Positions 11,191 through 20,268 of a stretch of DNA of 62,105 bases are shown here, in pieces (the stretch's first letter is position 1; each line of letters begins with the position of its first letter). This stretch comes from Candidatus Allofournierella pullistercoris (GTDB taxonomy: Bacteria > Bacillota > Clostridia > Oscillospirales > Ruminococcaceae). The notes beneath the pieces were generated by a model. It ran no database searches and was not told where the DNA came from. It worked only from the letters and a program-made list of their open reading frames with translations. The stretch is taken from contig JAHLFP010000036.1 of NCBI GenBank assembly GCA_018883715.1, positions 1-62,105 on the forward strand. Direction: 5' to 3'. The translations under genes and the position numbers were made by a program.

Positions 11191-12156
11191 GTGCAGGATC
11201 AATACCAGCGCAACATTGGGTATATGCGTATTTCCGTCACCGACCGTTGCAATCTACGGTGTCAATACTGTATGCCCCACGGCATGCAGTGGCTGGAACA
11301 CAGCCAGATTCTTACATATGAGGAAATTGTTCGCCTTGCACGGATTGCCATCACCTTGGGAATCCGCCGATTCAAACTCACGGGAGGGGAGCCCCTTGTG
11401 CGCCATGATTTGGTGGGTTTGGTGTCCCAGCTTTCCAGCTTGGAAGGTTGTGAACAGGTAACTCTCACCAGCAATGGAATCTTACTGGCAGAGCAGGCCG
11501 AGGCCTTGGCACAGGCCGGGTTGCAGGCGGTGAACATCAGTCTGGACACCTTAGATAGAGCGCAGTACAAGGCCATTACCGGGCAGGATGCACTGGACAA
11601 GGTGCTGGAATCCATTCAGGCAAGTTTGCAGGCCGGATTAAAAGTGAAGATAAACACGGTTTTATTGCAGGAAAATGAAAGCCAGCTTGTCCGTTTGGCA
11701 AGCCTTGCCCAGAATCAGCCGGTGGACGTTCGTTTCATCGAGCTGATGCCCATCGGAAGTGGAGCGCAAGGGCGCGGGCTTTCTCCCCATAAAGCACGGA
11801 AAAGATTGAAACAACACTGGCCGGATTTGGCGGACGTGCAGGAAAAACGGGGCAATGGCCCTGCCCACTATCAAGCCAGTGCCGGCTTGCAGGGGCGTAT
11901 TGGCTGGATTGAAGCGGTGAGCCATACCTTTTGCAACGAATGCAACCGGATTCGCCTGACCAGCACAGGCCAGCTGAAACCCTGTCTGTGCTATGAGCAT
12001 GGGATGGATTTCCGGGCTTTATTGCGAGGCGGTGCATCGGACGAAGAACTTGCCGCCCAGATGCGCCAGTTGATTTTTGAAAAGCCAAAGGCCCATTGCT
12101 TTGAAGATGCCGGGCAGATTACAGAACATCGACAGATGGTACAAATTGGAGGATAA
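11191..12156 (+). CDS. moaA: GTP 3',8-cyclase (radical SAM)
   Basis: YMRISVTDRCNLRCQYCMP; C-terminal CNECNRIRLTSTGQLKPCLCYEHGMD. GTG start at 11191 with RBS preferred over 11152. Confidence 0.92.
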   Translation: MQDQYQRNIGYMRISVTDRCNLRCQYCMPHGMQWLEHSQILTYEEIVRLARIAITLGIRRFKLTGGEPLVRHDLVGLVSQLSSLEGCEQVTLTSNGILLAEQAEALAQAGLQAVNISLDTLDRAQYKAITGQDALDKVLESIQASLQAGLKVKINTVLLQENESQLVRLASLAQNQPVDVRFIELMPIGSGAQGRGLSPHKARKRLKQHWPDLADVQEKRGNGPAHYQASAGLQGRIGWIEAVSHTFCNECNRIRLTSTGQLKPCLCYEHGMDFRALLRGGASDEELAAQMRQLIFEKPKAHCFEDAGQITEHRQMVQIGG

Positions 12157-12160
12157 TCTC

Positions 12161-13096
12161 ATGGGTAAGATACAGGCAATCTGCATTTCCCCGGTGCGTG
12201 GGGTGCAAAAACAGGCGGTTCCCTCGGTGGAGCTTACCCCGGAATGGGGGATCGTGGGGGACGCCCATGGTGGCAACTGGCACCGTCAGGTGAGTTTGCT
12301 CTCCTTTGATAAAATTCAGGCTTTTAAAGAGCGGGGAGCAGAAATTGACTTTGGTGCATTTGGGGAAAATCTGGTGGTGTCCGGTTTTGATTTCCGTGCC
12401 CTGCCGGTGGGAACACTGCTTCGCTGTGGAGAAGTTCTGCTGGAGATGACCCAGATTGGCAAGGAGTGCCATACCCACTGTGAAATCTACAAGGTGATGG
12501 GAGACTGCATCATGCCCCGGGAAGGGGTGTTTGCCCGTGTATTGGAGGGTGGCACCATCCGGACAGGGGATGAAATGGTACTGGAACAGCGCCAGACCCC
12601 AAGACCTTTCCAAGCTGCGGTGATTACCCTTTCGGACAAGGGTGCAAAGGGAGAGCGGGAGGATTTAAGCGGCCCTGCCATCCAAAAGCGATTGGAACAG
12701 GAAGGCTATGACGTGGTGGAAACCCTCCTGCTGGCAGATGAAGCCACGGCCTTAAAACGGCACCTGATTCGTCTGGCGGACCAGCGCCAACTGGATTTGA
12801 TTTTAACAACGGGCGGGACAGGTTTTTCCCCCAGGGATATTACTCCGGAGGCGACTTTGGCGGTGGCAACCCGGCAAGCTCCCGGCATTGCGGAAGCCAT
12901 CCGGGCGGCAAGCATGCAGATAACCCCCCGTGCCATGCTCTCCCGTGGTGTGTCGGTGATTCGGGGCAAAACCTTGATTATCAATCTGCCGGGCAGTCCC
13001 AAGGCAGTGCAGGAAAGCATGGACGTGTTCCTTTCCACCATCGGCCACGGACTTGCGGTGATGCGCCAGCAGGAAAGCGAGTGCGCCAGAACCTGA
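12161..13096 (+). CDS. MOSC domain-MogA (molybdopterin adenylyltransferase) fusion protein
   Basis: N-terminal MOSC (WGIVGDAHGGNWHRQVSLLSFDKI, IGKECHTHCEIYKVMGDCIMPREGVFARVLEGG), C-terminal MogA (VITLSDKGAKGEREDLSGPAI, LTTGGTGFSPRDITPEAT, LPGSPKAV). Confidence 0.9.
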   Translation: MGKIQAICISPVRGVQKQAVPSVELTPEWGIVGDAHGGNWHRQVSLLSFDKIQAFKERGAEIDFGAFGENLVVSGFDFRALPVGTLLRCGEVLLEMTQIGKECHTHCEIYKVMGDCIMPREGVFARVLEGGTIRTGDEMVLEQRQTPRPFQAAVITLSDKGAKGEREDLSGPAIQKRLEQEGYDVVETLLLADEATALKRHLIRLADQRQLDLILTTGGTGFSPRDITPEATLAVATRQAPGIAEAIRAASMQITPRAMLSRGVSVIRGKTLIINLPGSPKAVQESMDVFLSTIGHGLAVMRQQESECART

Positions 13097-13118
13097 TATA
13101 CAAGTAAAACAACATAGA

Positions 13119-13153
13119 AAAAGCCCTCAGCGAGCCATTCGCTGAGGGCTTTT
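13119..13153. terminator. Bidirectional terminator
   Basis: aaaaagccctcagcga...tcgctgagggctttt between convergent genes. Confidence 0.85.
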
Positions 13154-13204
13154 ATCGTATTCAAATCCGGAATTAGACTATATCCTAAATTCGGATTTTA
13201 AATA

Positions 13205-15952
13205 TTAAGAATGATATTCTGCGCAGGTGCACTTTTTGAATTTCAGGCCACTGCCACAGGGACAAGGCTCATTGGGGCCTACCTTCGTCACCTTTTTGGA
13301 GCCATCGGGCCGAGTGCTGGTGCCAGAATGGGTGGCCGCATCGCCGGTGGGCTGGGCTACCTGGGTGCGCTGGACGGGCTGTTGTACCTTCAGCTGGATG
13401 GTCAACATCATCCGCACGGTGTCCTCTTTGATGCTTTCCACCATGGCGTCAAACATCTCAAAGCCTTCCATCCGGTATTCCACAACCGGGTCACGCTGAC
13501 CGTAACTGCGCAGGTAGATGCCCTGGCGAAGCTGGTCCATGCTGTCAATGTGGTCCATCCATTTGGTGTCCACGTTGCGCAGAAGGCTCATGCGCTCCAG
13601 CTCCCGCATGATGGGGGAACCAAACTGGGCTTCCTTGTTGTCCAGCACCTGATTGCCTCGGTCAATCAGCATCTTGGCGATGTCGTCTCGGCTCAGCTTT
13701 TTCAGATCGGCTTCATCAAAGTGGAAGTCGGTGTCCAAGGTCAGCCAGCCCAGGTAATGACGACGCAGAGAGCCCAAATCCCAGGCTTCCGGGCTTTCAC
13801 CGGCACAGAAGCTGGCCACGCTTGCGTTCACATTATCCGACAGCATGGTGCGGATGGTTTCTTTCAGGTTTTCACCGTCCAGAACCTTGCGACGCTGACC
13901 ATAGATAATCTCACGCTGTTTGTTCATAACATCGTCGAACTGCAACACGTTTTTACGGATGCTAAAGTTCTGTGCTTCCAGCTTTTTCTGGGCACTTTCA
14001 ATGATGGAGGTAATCATCCGGTTTTCGATGGGAGTTTCATCGTCCAGACCCAGGTTATCCATCAGAGTCTGCACCCGCTCGCCACCAAACAGACGCATCA
14101 GGTCGTCTTCCAGACTCAGGAAGAAGCGGGAAACACCCGGGTCACCCTGTCGACCTGCACGGCCACGCAACTGGTTGTCAATACGGCGGCTTTCATGCCG
14201 CTCGGTGCCGATGATGAACAGGCCGCCTGCCTGACGTACTTCCTCGGCTTCCCGCTGAACCTGCTCTTTGTGCTGTGCCAGCAGGGCCTCAAACCGGGCA
14301 CGGACTGCCAAAATCTCCTGATTGTCAGTGTCAGCGTGACCGTCTGCCTCTGCAATCAGTTCCTCAGCAAAGCCTTCCTTGCGCAGCTGTGCTTTGGCGG
14401 TATATTCGGTGTTGCCACCCAGCATGATGTCGGTACCACGGCCTGCCATGTTGGTGGCAATGGTAACAGCACCCTTTTTACCAGCCTGGGCAATGATTTC
14501 CGCTTCTTTTTCATGGTTCTTTGCGTTCAGCACGTTGTGCTTCACGCCCTGACGGCTGAGCAGTTTGCTGAGCAGTTCGCTCTTTTCGATGCTTACCGTA
14601 CCAACCAGCACCGGCTGACCCTTTTTGTGGCATTCCACCACCTGCTGGATCACGGCGTTGTATTTGCCCACAACGGTTTTGTACACTGCATCCGATTCAT
14701 CCTTGCGCAGACGGGGCTTGTTGGTGGGAACGGTGACAATTTGCAGACCATAGATTTCCAAAAATTCATCCGCTTCGGTGGTGGCAGTACCGGTCATACC
14801 GCTGAGTTTTTCATACATACGGAAGTAGTTCTGGAAGGTGATGGTTGCCAGGGTTTTGCTTTCAGCCGCAACCGTTACTCCCTCTTTTGCTTCGATGGCC
14901 TGATGCAGACCTTCGTTGTAGCGTCGGCCAATCATCAGACGACCGGTGAACTCGTCCACGATGATAACCTCGCCATCCCGCACCACATAGTCAATGTCAC
15001 GGCGCATAACACCACGAGCCTTAATGGCCTGATTGATGTGGTGGGACAGGGTCATGTTGGCGGCATCGGACAGGTTTTCCACCTTAAAGAAGGCCTCTGC
15101 CTTCTGGATGCCGCTCTGGGTCAGGGTGGCGGTTTTGTGCTTTTCGTCCACCACATAATCGCCTTCCACCTGGCTGTCCTGGTCCTGTTTTTCGTCCAGC
15201 TCTGCCACCTTGCTCATGGTCAGGGTTTTGGCAAAAGCGTCTGCTTGCTGGTACAGAATGCTGGAGTCCTCGCCCTTGCCGCTGATGATAAGGGGGGTAC
15301 GGGCTTCGTCAATCAGGATGGAGTCCACCTCGTCCACGATGGCGAAGTAATGACCCCGCTGTACCATGTTCTCCTTGTAGACCACCATGTTGTCACGCAG
15401 GTAGTCAAAGCCAAATTCGTTGTTGGTACCATAGGTAATGTCGGCCCGATAGGCGGCATGGCGCTCTTCGTTGCTCATGCCCTGGTAAATCAGGCCAACA
15501 GACAGACCCAGCCAGCGGTACAGCTTGCCCATCCATTCCGAGTCACGGCGAGCCAGATAGTCGTTGACGGTAATAACGTGTACGCCTTTTCCGGTCAGTG
15601 CATTCAGATAGGTGGGCAGGGTTGCCACCAGGGTTTTACCCTCACCAGTTTGCATCTCTGCAATGCAGGCACGGTGCAGCACGATACCACCAATGACCTG
15701 AACGGGGAAGTGCTTCATGCCCAGCACACGCCAGCTTGCCTCCCGGCAGACAGCAAAGGCGGTGGGAAGAATATCATCCAGACTTTCGCCCTGCGCCAGA
15801 CGCTCCTTCAAAGCAGGGGTCATAGCTTGCAGTTCAGCGTCGGATTTTGCAGCCATTTCGGATTCCAGTGCAATCACCTTGTCTGCAATGGGGCGGATGC
15901 GCTTGAGTTCTTTATCCGAAAAGGTGCCGAAAATTTTGTCTAACAGTCCCAA
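13205..15952 (-). CDS. secA: Preprotein translocase ATPase SecA
   Basis: [35 protein letters not shown]-terminal [16 protein letters not shown]. Confidence 0.98.
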   Translation of the reverse strand: MGLLDKIFGTFSDKELKRIRPIADKVIALESEMAAKSDAELQAMTPALKERLAQGESLDDILPTAFAVCREASWRVLGMKHFPVQVIGGIVLHRACIAEMQTGEGKTLVATLPTYLNALTGKGVHVITVNDYLARRDSEWMGKLYRWLGLSVGLIYQGMSNEERHAAYRADITYGTNNEFGFDYLRDNMVVYKENMVQRGHYFAIVDEVDSILIDEARTPLIISGKGEDSSILYQQADAFAKTLTMSKVAELDEKQDQDSQVEGDYVVDEKHKTATLTQSGIQKAEAFFKVENLSDAANMTLSHHINQAIKARGVMRRDIDYVVRDGEVIIVDEFTGRLMIGRRYNEGLHQAIEAKEGVTVAAESKTLATITFQNYFRMYEKLSGMTGTATTEADEFLEIYGLQIVTVPTNKPRLRKDESDAVYKTVVGKYNAVIQQVVECHKKGQPVLVGTVSIEKSELLSKLLSRQGVKHNVLNAKNHEKEAEIIAQAGKKGAVTIATNMAGRGTDIMLGGNTEYTAKAQLRKEGFAEELIAEADGHADTDNQEILAVRARFEALLAQHKEQVQREAEEVRQAGGLFIIGTERHESRRIDNQLRGRAGRQGDPGVSRFFLSLEDDLMRLFGGERVQTLMDNLGLDDETPIENRMITSIIESAQKKLEAQNFSIRKNVLQFDDVMNKQREIIYGQRRKVLDGENLKETIRTMLSDNVNASVASFCAGESPEAWDLGSLRRHYLGWLTLDTDFHFDEADLKKLSRDDIAKMLIDRGNQVLDNKEAQFGSPIMRELERMSLLRNVDTKWMDHIDSMDQLRQGIYLRSYGQRDPVVEYRMEGFEMFDAMVESIKEDTVRMMLTIQLKVQQPVQRTQVAQPTGDAATHSGTSTRPDGSKKVTKVGPNEPCPCGSGLKFKKCTCAEYHS

Positions 15953-16238
15953 AATTCATCACTCACATTCTATTGTATGGTTTACAGCGGGGATGGGGTG
16001 ACCATCCTGTTGTTAGGCAGGGTGGAAAGGAACAGAGCTACCACCGTAACAGAAGGGGCATACCTGTCCACTATACTCCTATTTATAATACAACAACGAT
16101 ATGCTTCTGTCAAAGCTACATTCAGCCCATGGCAAGAGAAAATTTGGATTTTTACAATTCTACCTTGTTTTTTGCTCTTGATGTGGTTATAATAATGTTA
16201 TCATGTGGTTTTAAAAACTAGATAAAAGGAGGGGTACC

Positions 16239-16889
16239 ATGAGTCGTTATTTTGCAAAAGGCAGGGAACCAATAAGTAGTTACACCCATTTTTTGGGTGC
16301 AGTGGGCGGAGCGGTTGCCACCTTGCTTCTGGCAATTCGAAGTCTAGCAGAGGGACAAACCCTTCTGCTGGTGGCGGGATGTGTGTTGTTTGGCCTGTCC
16401 CTTGTGGCGCTCTACACGGCCAGCAGTGTGTACCACTATGCCCATGGGGCAAAGCAGTACCTGCGCCGTCTGCGCAAGCTGGACCACGCTATGATTTATG
16501 TGCTGATTGCGGGTAGTTACACCCCTTTTTGCGTGGCATATATGCCCGCCCAGAAAAGTGCAGTGTTTCTGGCTTGTTTGTGGGCGGTGGCTGTGGCAGG
16601 CATTGGCTTTAAACTCATCTGGCTGGATGCCCCCAGATGGATTGGAACGGCACTCTACCTTGCCATGGGATGGTCCATTATGCTGGATTTTTCCTCCTTT
16701 GCGGCCATGCCTACCACCTGTCTTGCACTGGTTGCGGCGGGGGGCATCTGCTACACCGTTGGCGCCGTGTTTTATATCGCTAAGTGGCCCAACCTGAGCC
16801 AAAAGTGGGGATTCCATGAACTGTTCCACCTCTTTATTTTAGCAGGTAGCTTTTTGCATTTTTTAGCAGTCTTTTGGTTTGTGGCATAA
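16239..16889 (+). CDS. trhA: Hemolysin III / TrhA family membrane protein
   Basis: SSYTHFLGAVGG, ASSVYHYAHG, LDHAMIYVLIAGSYTP, FHELFHLFILAGSFLHF. Confidence 0.9.
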   Translation: MSRYFAKGREPISSYTHFLGAVGGAVATLLLAIRSLAEGQTLLLVAGCVLFGLSLVALYTASSVYHYAHGAKQYLRRLRKLDHAMIYVLIAGSYTPFCVAYMPAQKSAVFLACLWAVAVAGIGFKLIWLDAPRWIGTALYLAMGWSIMLDFSSFAAMPTTCLALVAAGGICYTVGAVFYIAKWPNLSQKWGFHELFHLFILAGSFLHFLAVFWFVA

Positions 16890-16890
16890 A

Positions 16891-16923
16891 AAACCCGGCG
16901 GAATTGGGGACTCCGCCGGGTTT
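16891..16923. terminator. Terminator
   Basis: aaacccggcggaattggggactccgccgggttt. Confidence 0.85.
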
Positions 16924-16933
16924 CTTTGTATTC

Positions 16934-17200
16934 TCATGCAAAAACATAGACCCAAACCGTGATAAGCGCATCGTAGATGCCATGTCCAATCACCAGGGAC
17001 AGGGTGGAGCAGTGTTTCAGTTTCAGCCTCAAAAAACAGAGTAGTGCCCCAATCAGCCCGGTAATGACCAGCTGGAGGATGTTGCCGCTGAGCAGGTGGA
17101 ATACACCGAACAGCACCGAGGATGCAACCACAGTCACAAGCCCCCCTGCAACCCCCATAAAGCCGATGATAATCCCAAGCCATTCATTCCGCTTGTTCAT
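16934..17200 (-). pseudogene. Possible remnant of a CPBP-family (CAAX protease-like) membrane protein
   Basis: 88 aa; VLFGVFHLLSGNILQLVITGLIGALLCFLRLK...LVIGHGIYDAL resembles CPBP motifs 2-3, but the EExxxR motif is absent and the start has no clear RBS. Confidence 0.4.
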
Positions 17201-17361
17201 CTTGATTCTTCCTATAACACAATCTGCCAGCTACCCCAAGAGGGCTGGAACAAGAACATTTTTCAAAAGGGAGATTTGTGCCAGAAATTCACTTTTTCAT
17301 TTTAGCGCAATTTAAGGATAAAGTAAATCGCCTTTTGGGCTGGATTTTAATGAGATGCCGC

Positions 17362-17402
17362 AAAAAACAAAAATCCCCGGCGGATGGTAATCCGTCGGGG
17401 AT
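17362..17402. repeat. Copy 1 of a 41-bp palindrome-containing repeat (terminator-like)
   Basis: aaaaaacaaaaatccccggcggatggtaatccgtcggggat; 40/41 identical to 23787-23827. Confidence 0.85.
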
Positions 17403-17407
17403 GCTGT

Positions 17408-18709
17408 TTATACCAAACCCATCAAGGTGGGAAGACCCATGGAAAGTGCGGGGATGTAGGTGACAGCAAACAGTACAAGAATCAGAACTGCAAAATAGGG
17501 GATAAGTCGTTTTGTGACCTGTTCAATGCTAATTTTGCTAATGCCGCATCCCACAAACAACACCGAGCCAACCGGGGGTGTGATGTTGCCAAGGCACATG
17601 TTGAACACCAGCATAACGCCAAACTGAATGTCACTCATGCCAAAGCTCTGGGCGATGGGAAGGAAGATGGGGGTGAAGATAAGGATAGCGGGGGTAATGT
17701 CCATAAACATACCAACCACCAGCAAAATCAGGTTCATCAGCAGAAGGATGACATACTTGTTGCTGGAGATGGACATCAGTCCCTGGCTGATGGCGGCAGG
17801 AATGCCGGAGTAAGCCATTACAAAGGACATGGCAGAGGAGGCGGAAATCAGGAACAGAATCACGCCGCTGGTGCAAGCACTGTTGAGCAGGATTTGCATA
17901 AAGCTCTTCAGGTCAATCGTCTTATAGAAGATGGACAAAATCAGACAGTACAGCACGCAGATAGCCGCACCCTCGGTGGCGGTAAAGATACCGCCCACGA
18001 TACCGCCGATGACGATAACAATCAAAAGCAGGCTGGGAATGGCGTCCAGAGTGATTTTCAGGGCCTCAGCCATGGGGGTGTGTCCGCTGGTGGGATAGTT
18101 GTGTTTTTTGGCGTACAGGAAGGCCACCACCATGACGGCAAGGCCCATGAGGATGCCGGGAATGTAACCAGCCATAAACAAAGCGGAGATGGAAACACCG
18201 CCTGCTACGGTGGAGTACACAATGAAGGCACTGGTGGGAGGAATCAACAGACCAGTGGGAGCGGAGGCAATGTTGACCGCACTTGCAAAAGCCGGGTCAT
18301 AACCTTCTTCTTCCTGGATGGGGTAGATAGAGCCACCCATGGCGCTTGCGGCAGCCACCGAAGAGCCGGACAATGCGCCGAACAGCATGTTGCCCAGCAC
18401 GTTGGCTTGTGCCAAAGAACCGGGAATTCTGCCGCAGAACAGCTTTGCAAAATTCACAAGACGTTTTGCAATGCCACCGTTGTTCATAATGTTGCCGGCG
18501 AGGATAAACAGGGGAACTGCCAGCAGAGAGAAGCTTTCAATGCCGCTGTGCATCTTTTGCATGGTGATAAAGGTAATTTGATCCCAGGACAAGGAAGACA
18601 GGGCGGTGACGATGGAAGAGATAACAATACTAACCGAGATGGGGCATCCCAAAAATAGAAGAACCCCAAACACAGCAAACAGCAAACAGGTAATCCAGAT
18701 GACGCTCAT
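17408..18709 (-). CDS. dctM: TRAP transporter large permease (DctM)
   Basis: VPLFILAGNIMNNGGIAKRLVNFA, GSIYPIQEEEGYDPAFASAVN, NMCLGNITPPVGSVLFV. Confidence 0.93.
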   Translation of the reverse strand: MSVIWITCLLFAVFGVLLFLGCPISVSIVISSIVTALSSLSWDQITFITMQKMHSGIESFSLLAVPLFILAGNIMNNGGIAKRLVNFAKLFCGRIPGSLAQANVLGNMLFGALSGSSVAAASAMGGSIYPIQEEEGYDPAFASAVNIASAPTGLLIPPTSAFIVYSTVAGGVSISALFMAGYIPGILMGLAVMVVAFLYAKKHNYPTSGHTPMAEALKITLDAIPSLLLIVIVIGGIVGGIFTATEGAAICVLYCLILSIFYKTIDLKSFMQILLNSACTSGVILFLISASSAMSFVMAYSGIPAAISQGLMSISSNKYVILLLMNLILLVVGMFMDITPAILIFTPIFLPIAQSFGMSDIQFGVMLVFNMCLGNITPPVGSVLFVGCGISKISIEQVTKRLIPYFAVLILVLFAVTYIPALSMGLPTLMGLV

Positions 18710-19209
18710 ACTGTGGTTCCTCCTTCAAGTTTAGTGCCGGTGATATCCTCGTACAGATTGATGCACTGAGCCAGAATAATCAGCACACCGCAGATGGGGG
18801 CAACGCTGTAAACAAGGCCACGGGAAATTCCAATCAGGGCAGAGTATACATGAATTGCGCTGAGAGCCAGTTTTGCTCCGCCAATGGTGATAACAAACAG
18901 GGCAAACAACAGAATCAGCAGGTCGATGAATGCCTGCAACATCCGCTTGCTTTTATCCGGCAGTTTTTCCAGCACCAGAACAAGGGCCATATGTTGGCGG
19001 GTGCTGAAGGCATAGGCGGCACCCACAAATCCGGTCCACATCAGGCAGTAACGAACCAGTTCTTCGGTAAAAGCCGCAGGATTGTTCAATACATACCGTG
19101 TGAATACCTGGTACAGCACAAGCAGGGTCATAAAGCTGAGCAGTACCGCAGCCACAACAGACAAAAATGTGTTCATGCCTTTGCGCAATGTGATAAGACA
19201 TTGTTTCAT
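18706..19209 (-). CDS. dctQ: TRAP transporter small permease (DctQ)
   Basis: Four TM, RYVLNNPAAFTEELVRYCLMWTGFVGAAYAF; overlaps dctM start. Confidence 0.92.
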   Translation of the reverse strand: MKQCLITLRKGMNTFLSVVAAVLLSFMTLLVLYQVFTRYVLNNPAAFTEELVRYCLMWTGFVGAAYAFSTRQHMALVLVLEKLPDKSKRMLQAFIDLLILLFALFVITIGGAKLALSAIHVYSALIGISRGLVYSVAPICGVLIILAQCINLYEDITGTKLEGGTTV

Positions 19210-19228
19210 GACAGATTCCTCCCAAAAA

Positions 19229-20254
19229 TTAGTGGGTTTCCACCGATTGAATGGTGTTCAGCAGTTCGTCCACGCCGGGGTACAGGGTGCGGTATTCGTT
19301 CACCAGAGGAGCAGTAGCCTCACGGAAGGCGTCCTTATCCACATCGGTCACAAAGGTTACACCCATTTCCTTGGCCAGGGCAACGGATTCTTCCACCGCG
19401 GCATCCCAAGCCGCTTTATGGCTTTGGGTGGAAGCCTGTGCCGCTTCCAGAATAATTTGCTGGTCTTCCGGGGAGATGGTTTCCCAAACTTTTGCACTCA
19501 TGACCAGAACGTCGGGAATCATGGCGTGCTCATCCACCGAGAACACCTTGCAAATTTCGCCATGTTTGCCGGTGGTAAGGGCGGTTTCGTTGTTTTCGGT
19601 GCCGTCAATGATGCCAGTTTGCAGAGCGGTGTACACATCGCCGTAGGCCATTGCCACCGGGATACCGCCCAATGCTTTCAGCATATCAGTCTGGGACTTC
19701 ATGTCCTGCACCCGGATTTTAAGTCCTTTCAAATCTGCCGGGGTGCGAACAGCAGTGTCCTTAGTGTAGAAGGAACGTGCGCCAGAGGTGTAGTAGGTAA
19801 GGGTTACAAAGCCGTCCTCCGCGCTGGAAAGGAAGAATTCCTCCATCTGGGGAGAGTCCATGACCTGGTAGAAGTGCTGGGTATCGTTAAAGACGTAGGG
19901 CAAACCAAAGGTGTGGTATGCCTCGTTGTAGGTGGCAAGTCCGGGGGAGGAGACCTTGGTCATGGATACAACGCCAGCCATCAGCTGTTCCATAGCGTCG
20001 GTTTCCGAGCCAAGCTGGCCATTGGGATAGATTTTCACCTGAATGCGTCCGTCGGTGTTTTCCTCCACCTGCTGGGCAAATTCCGCCATTGCAATATGTA
20101 CGGTGTGGGTTTCGCTTAGGTTATGGGATAAAGATAGTACCATGGGAGTTTGTGCGGTTGCTTGGGCGCTGTTTTGTACCTGCTGGGCGCCACAGCCGGA
20201 AAGGACTGTGACAGCCAGGACGGAGCAGGCAACTTTTGCAAGAAAACGCTTCAT
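19229..20254 (-). CDS. dctP: TRAP transporter substrate-binding lipoprotein (DctP)
   Basis: LSGCGAQ lipobox; LKGLKIRVQDMKSQTDMLKALGGIPVAMAYGDVYTALQTGIIDGTENN. Confidence 0.93.
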   Translation of the reverse strand: MKRFLAKVACSVLAVTVLSGCGAQQVQNSAQATAQTPMVLSLSHNLSETHTVHIAMAEFAQQVEENTDGRIQVKIYPNGQLGSETDAMEQLMAGVVSMTKVSSPGLATYNEAYHTFGLPYVFNDTQHFYQVMDSPQMEEFFLSSAEDGFVTLTYYTSGARSFYTKDTAVRTPADLKGLKIRVQDMKSQTDMLKALGGIPVAMAYGDVYTALQTGIIDGTENNETALTTGKHGEICKVFSVDEHAMIPDVLVMSAKVWETISPEDQQIILEAAQASTQSHKAAWDAAVEESVALAKEMGVTFVTDVDKDAFREATAPLVNEYRTLYPGVDELLNTIQSVETH

Positions 20255-20268
20255 AGAGTGCTCTCCTT

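Noticed and set aside
13211-15943. 910-aa plus-strand ORF antisense to the whole of secA (and similar long antisense ORFs over atpA, atpD, GH31, ynjB-like and msmK-like genes)
   Set aside because: The sense proteins are unambiguous. The mirror ORFs arise because codon bias avoids triplets that read as stops on the other strand, and their translations show no family motifs.
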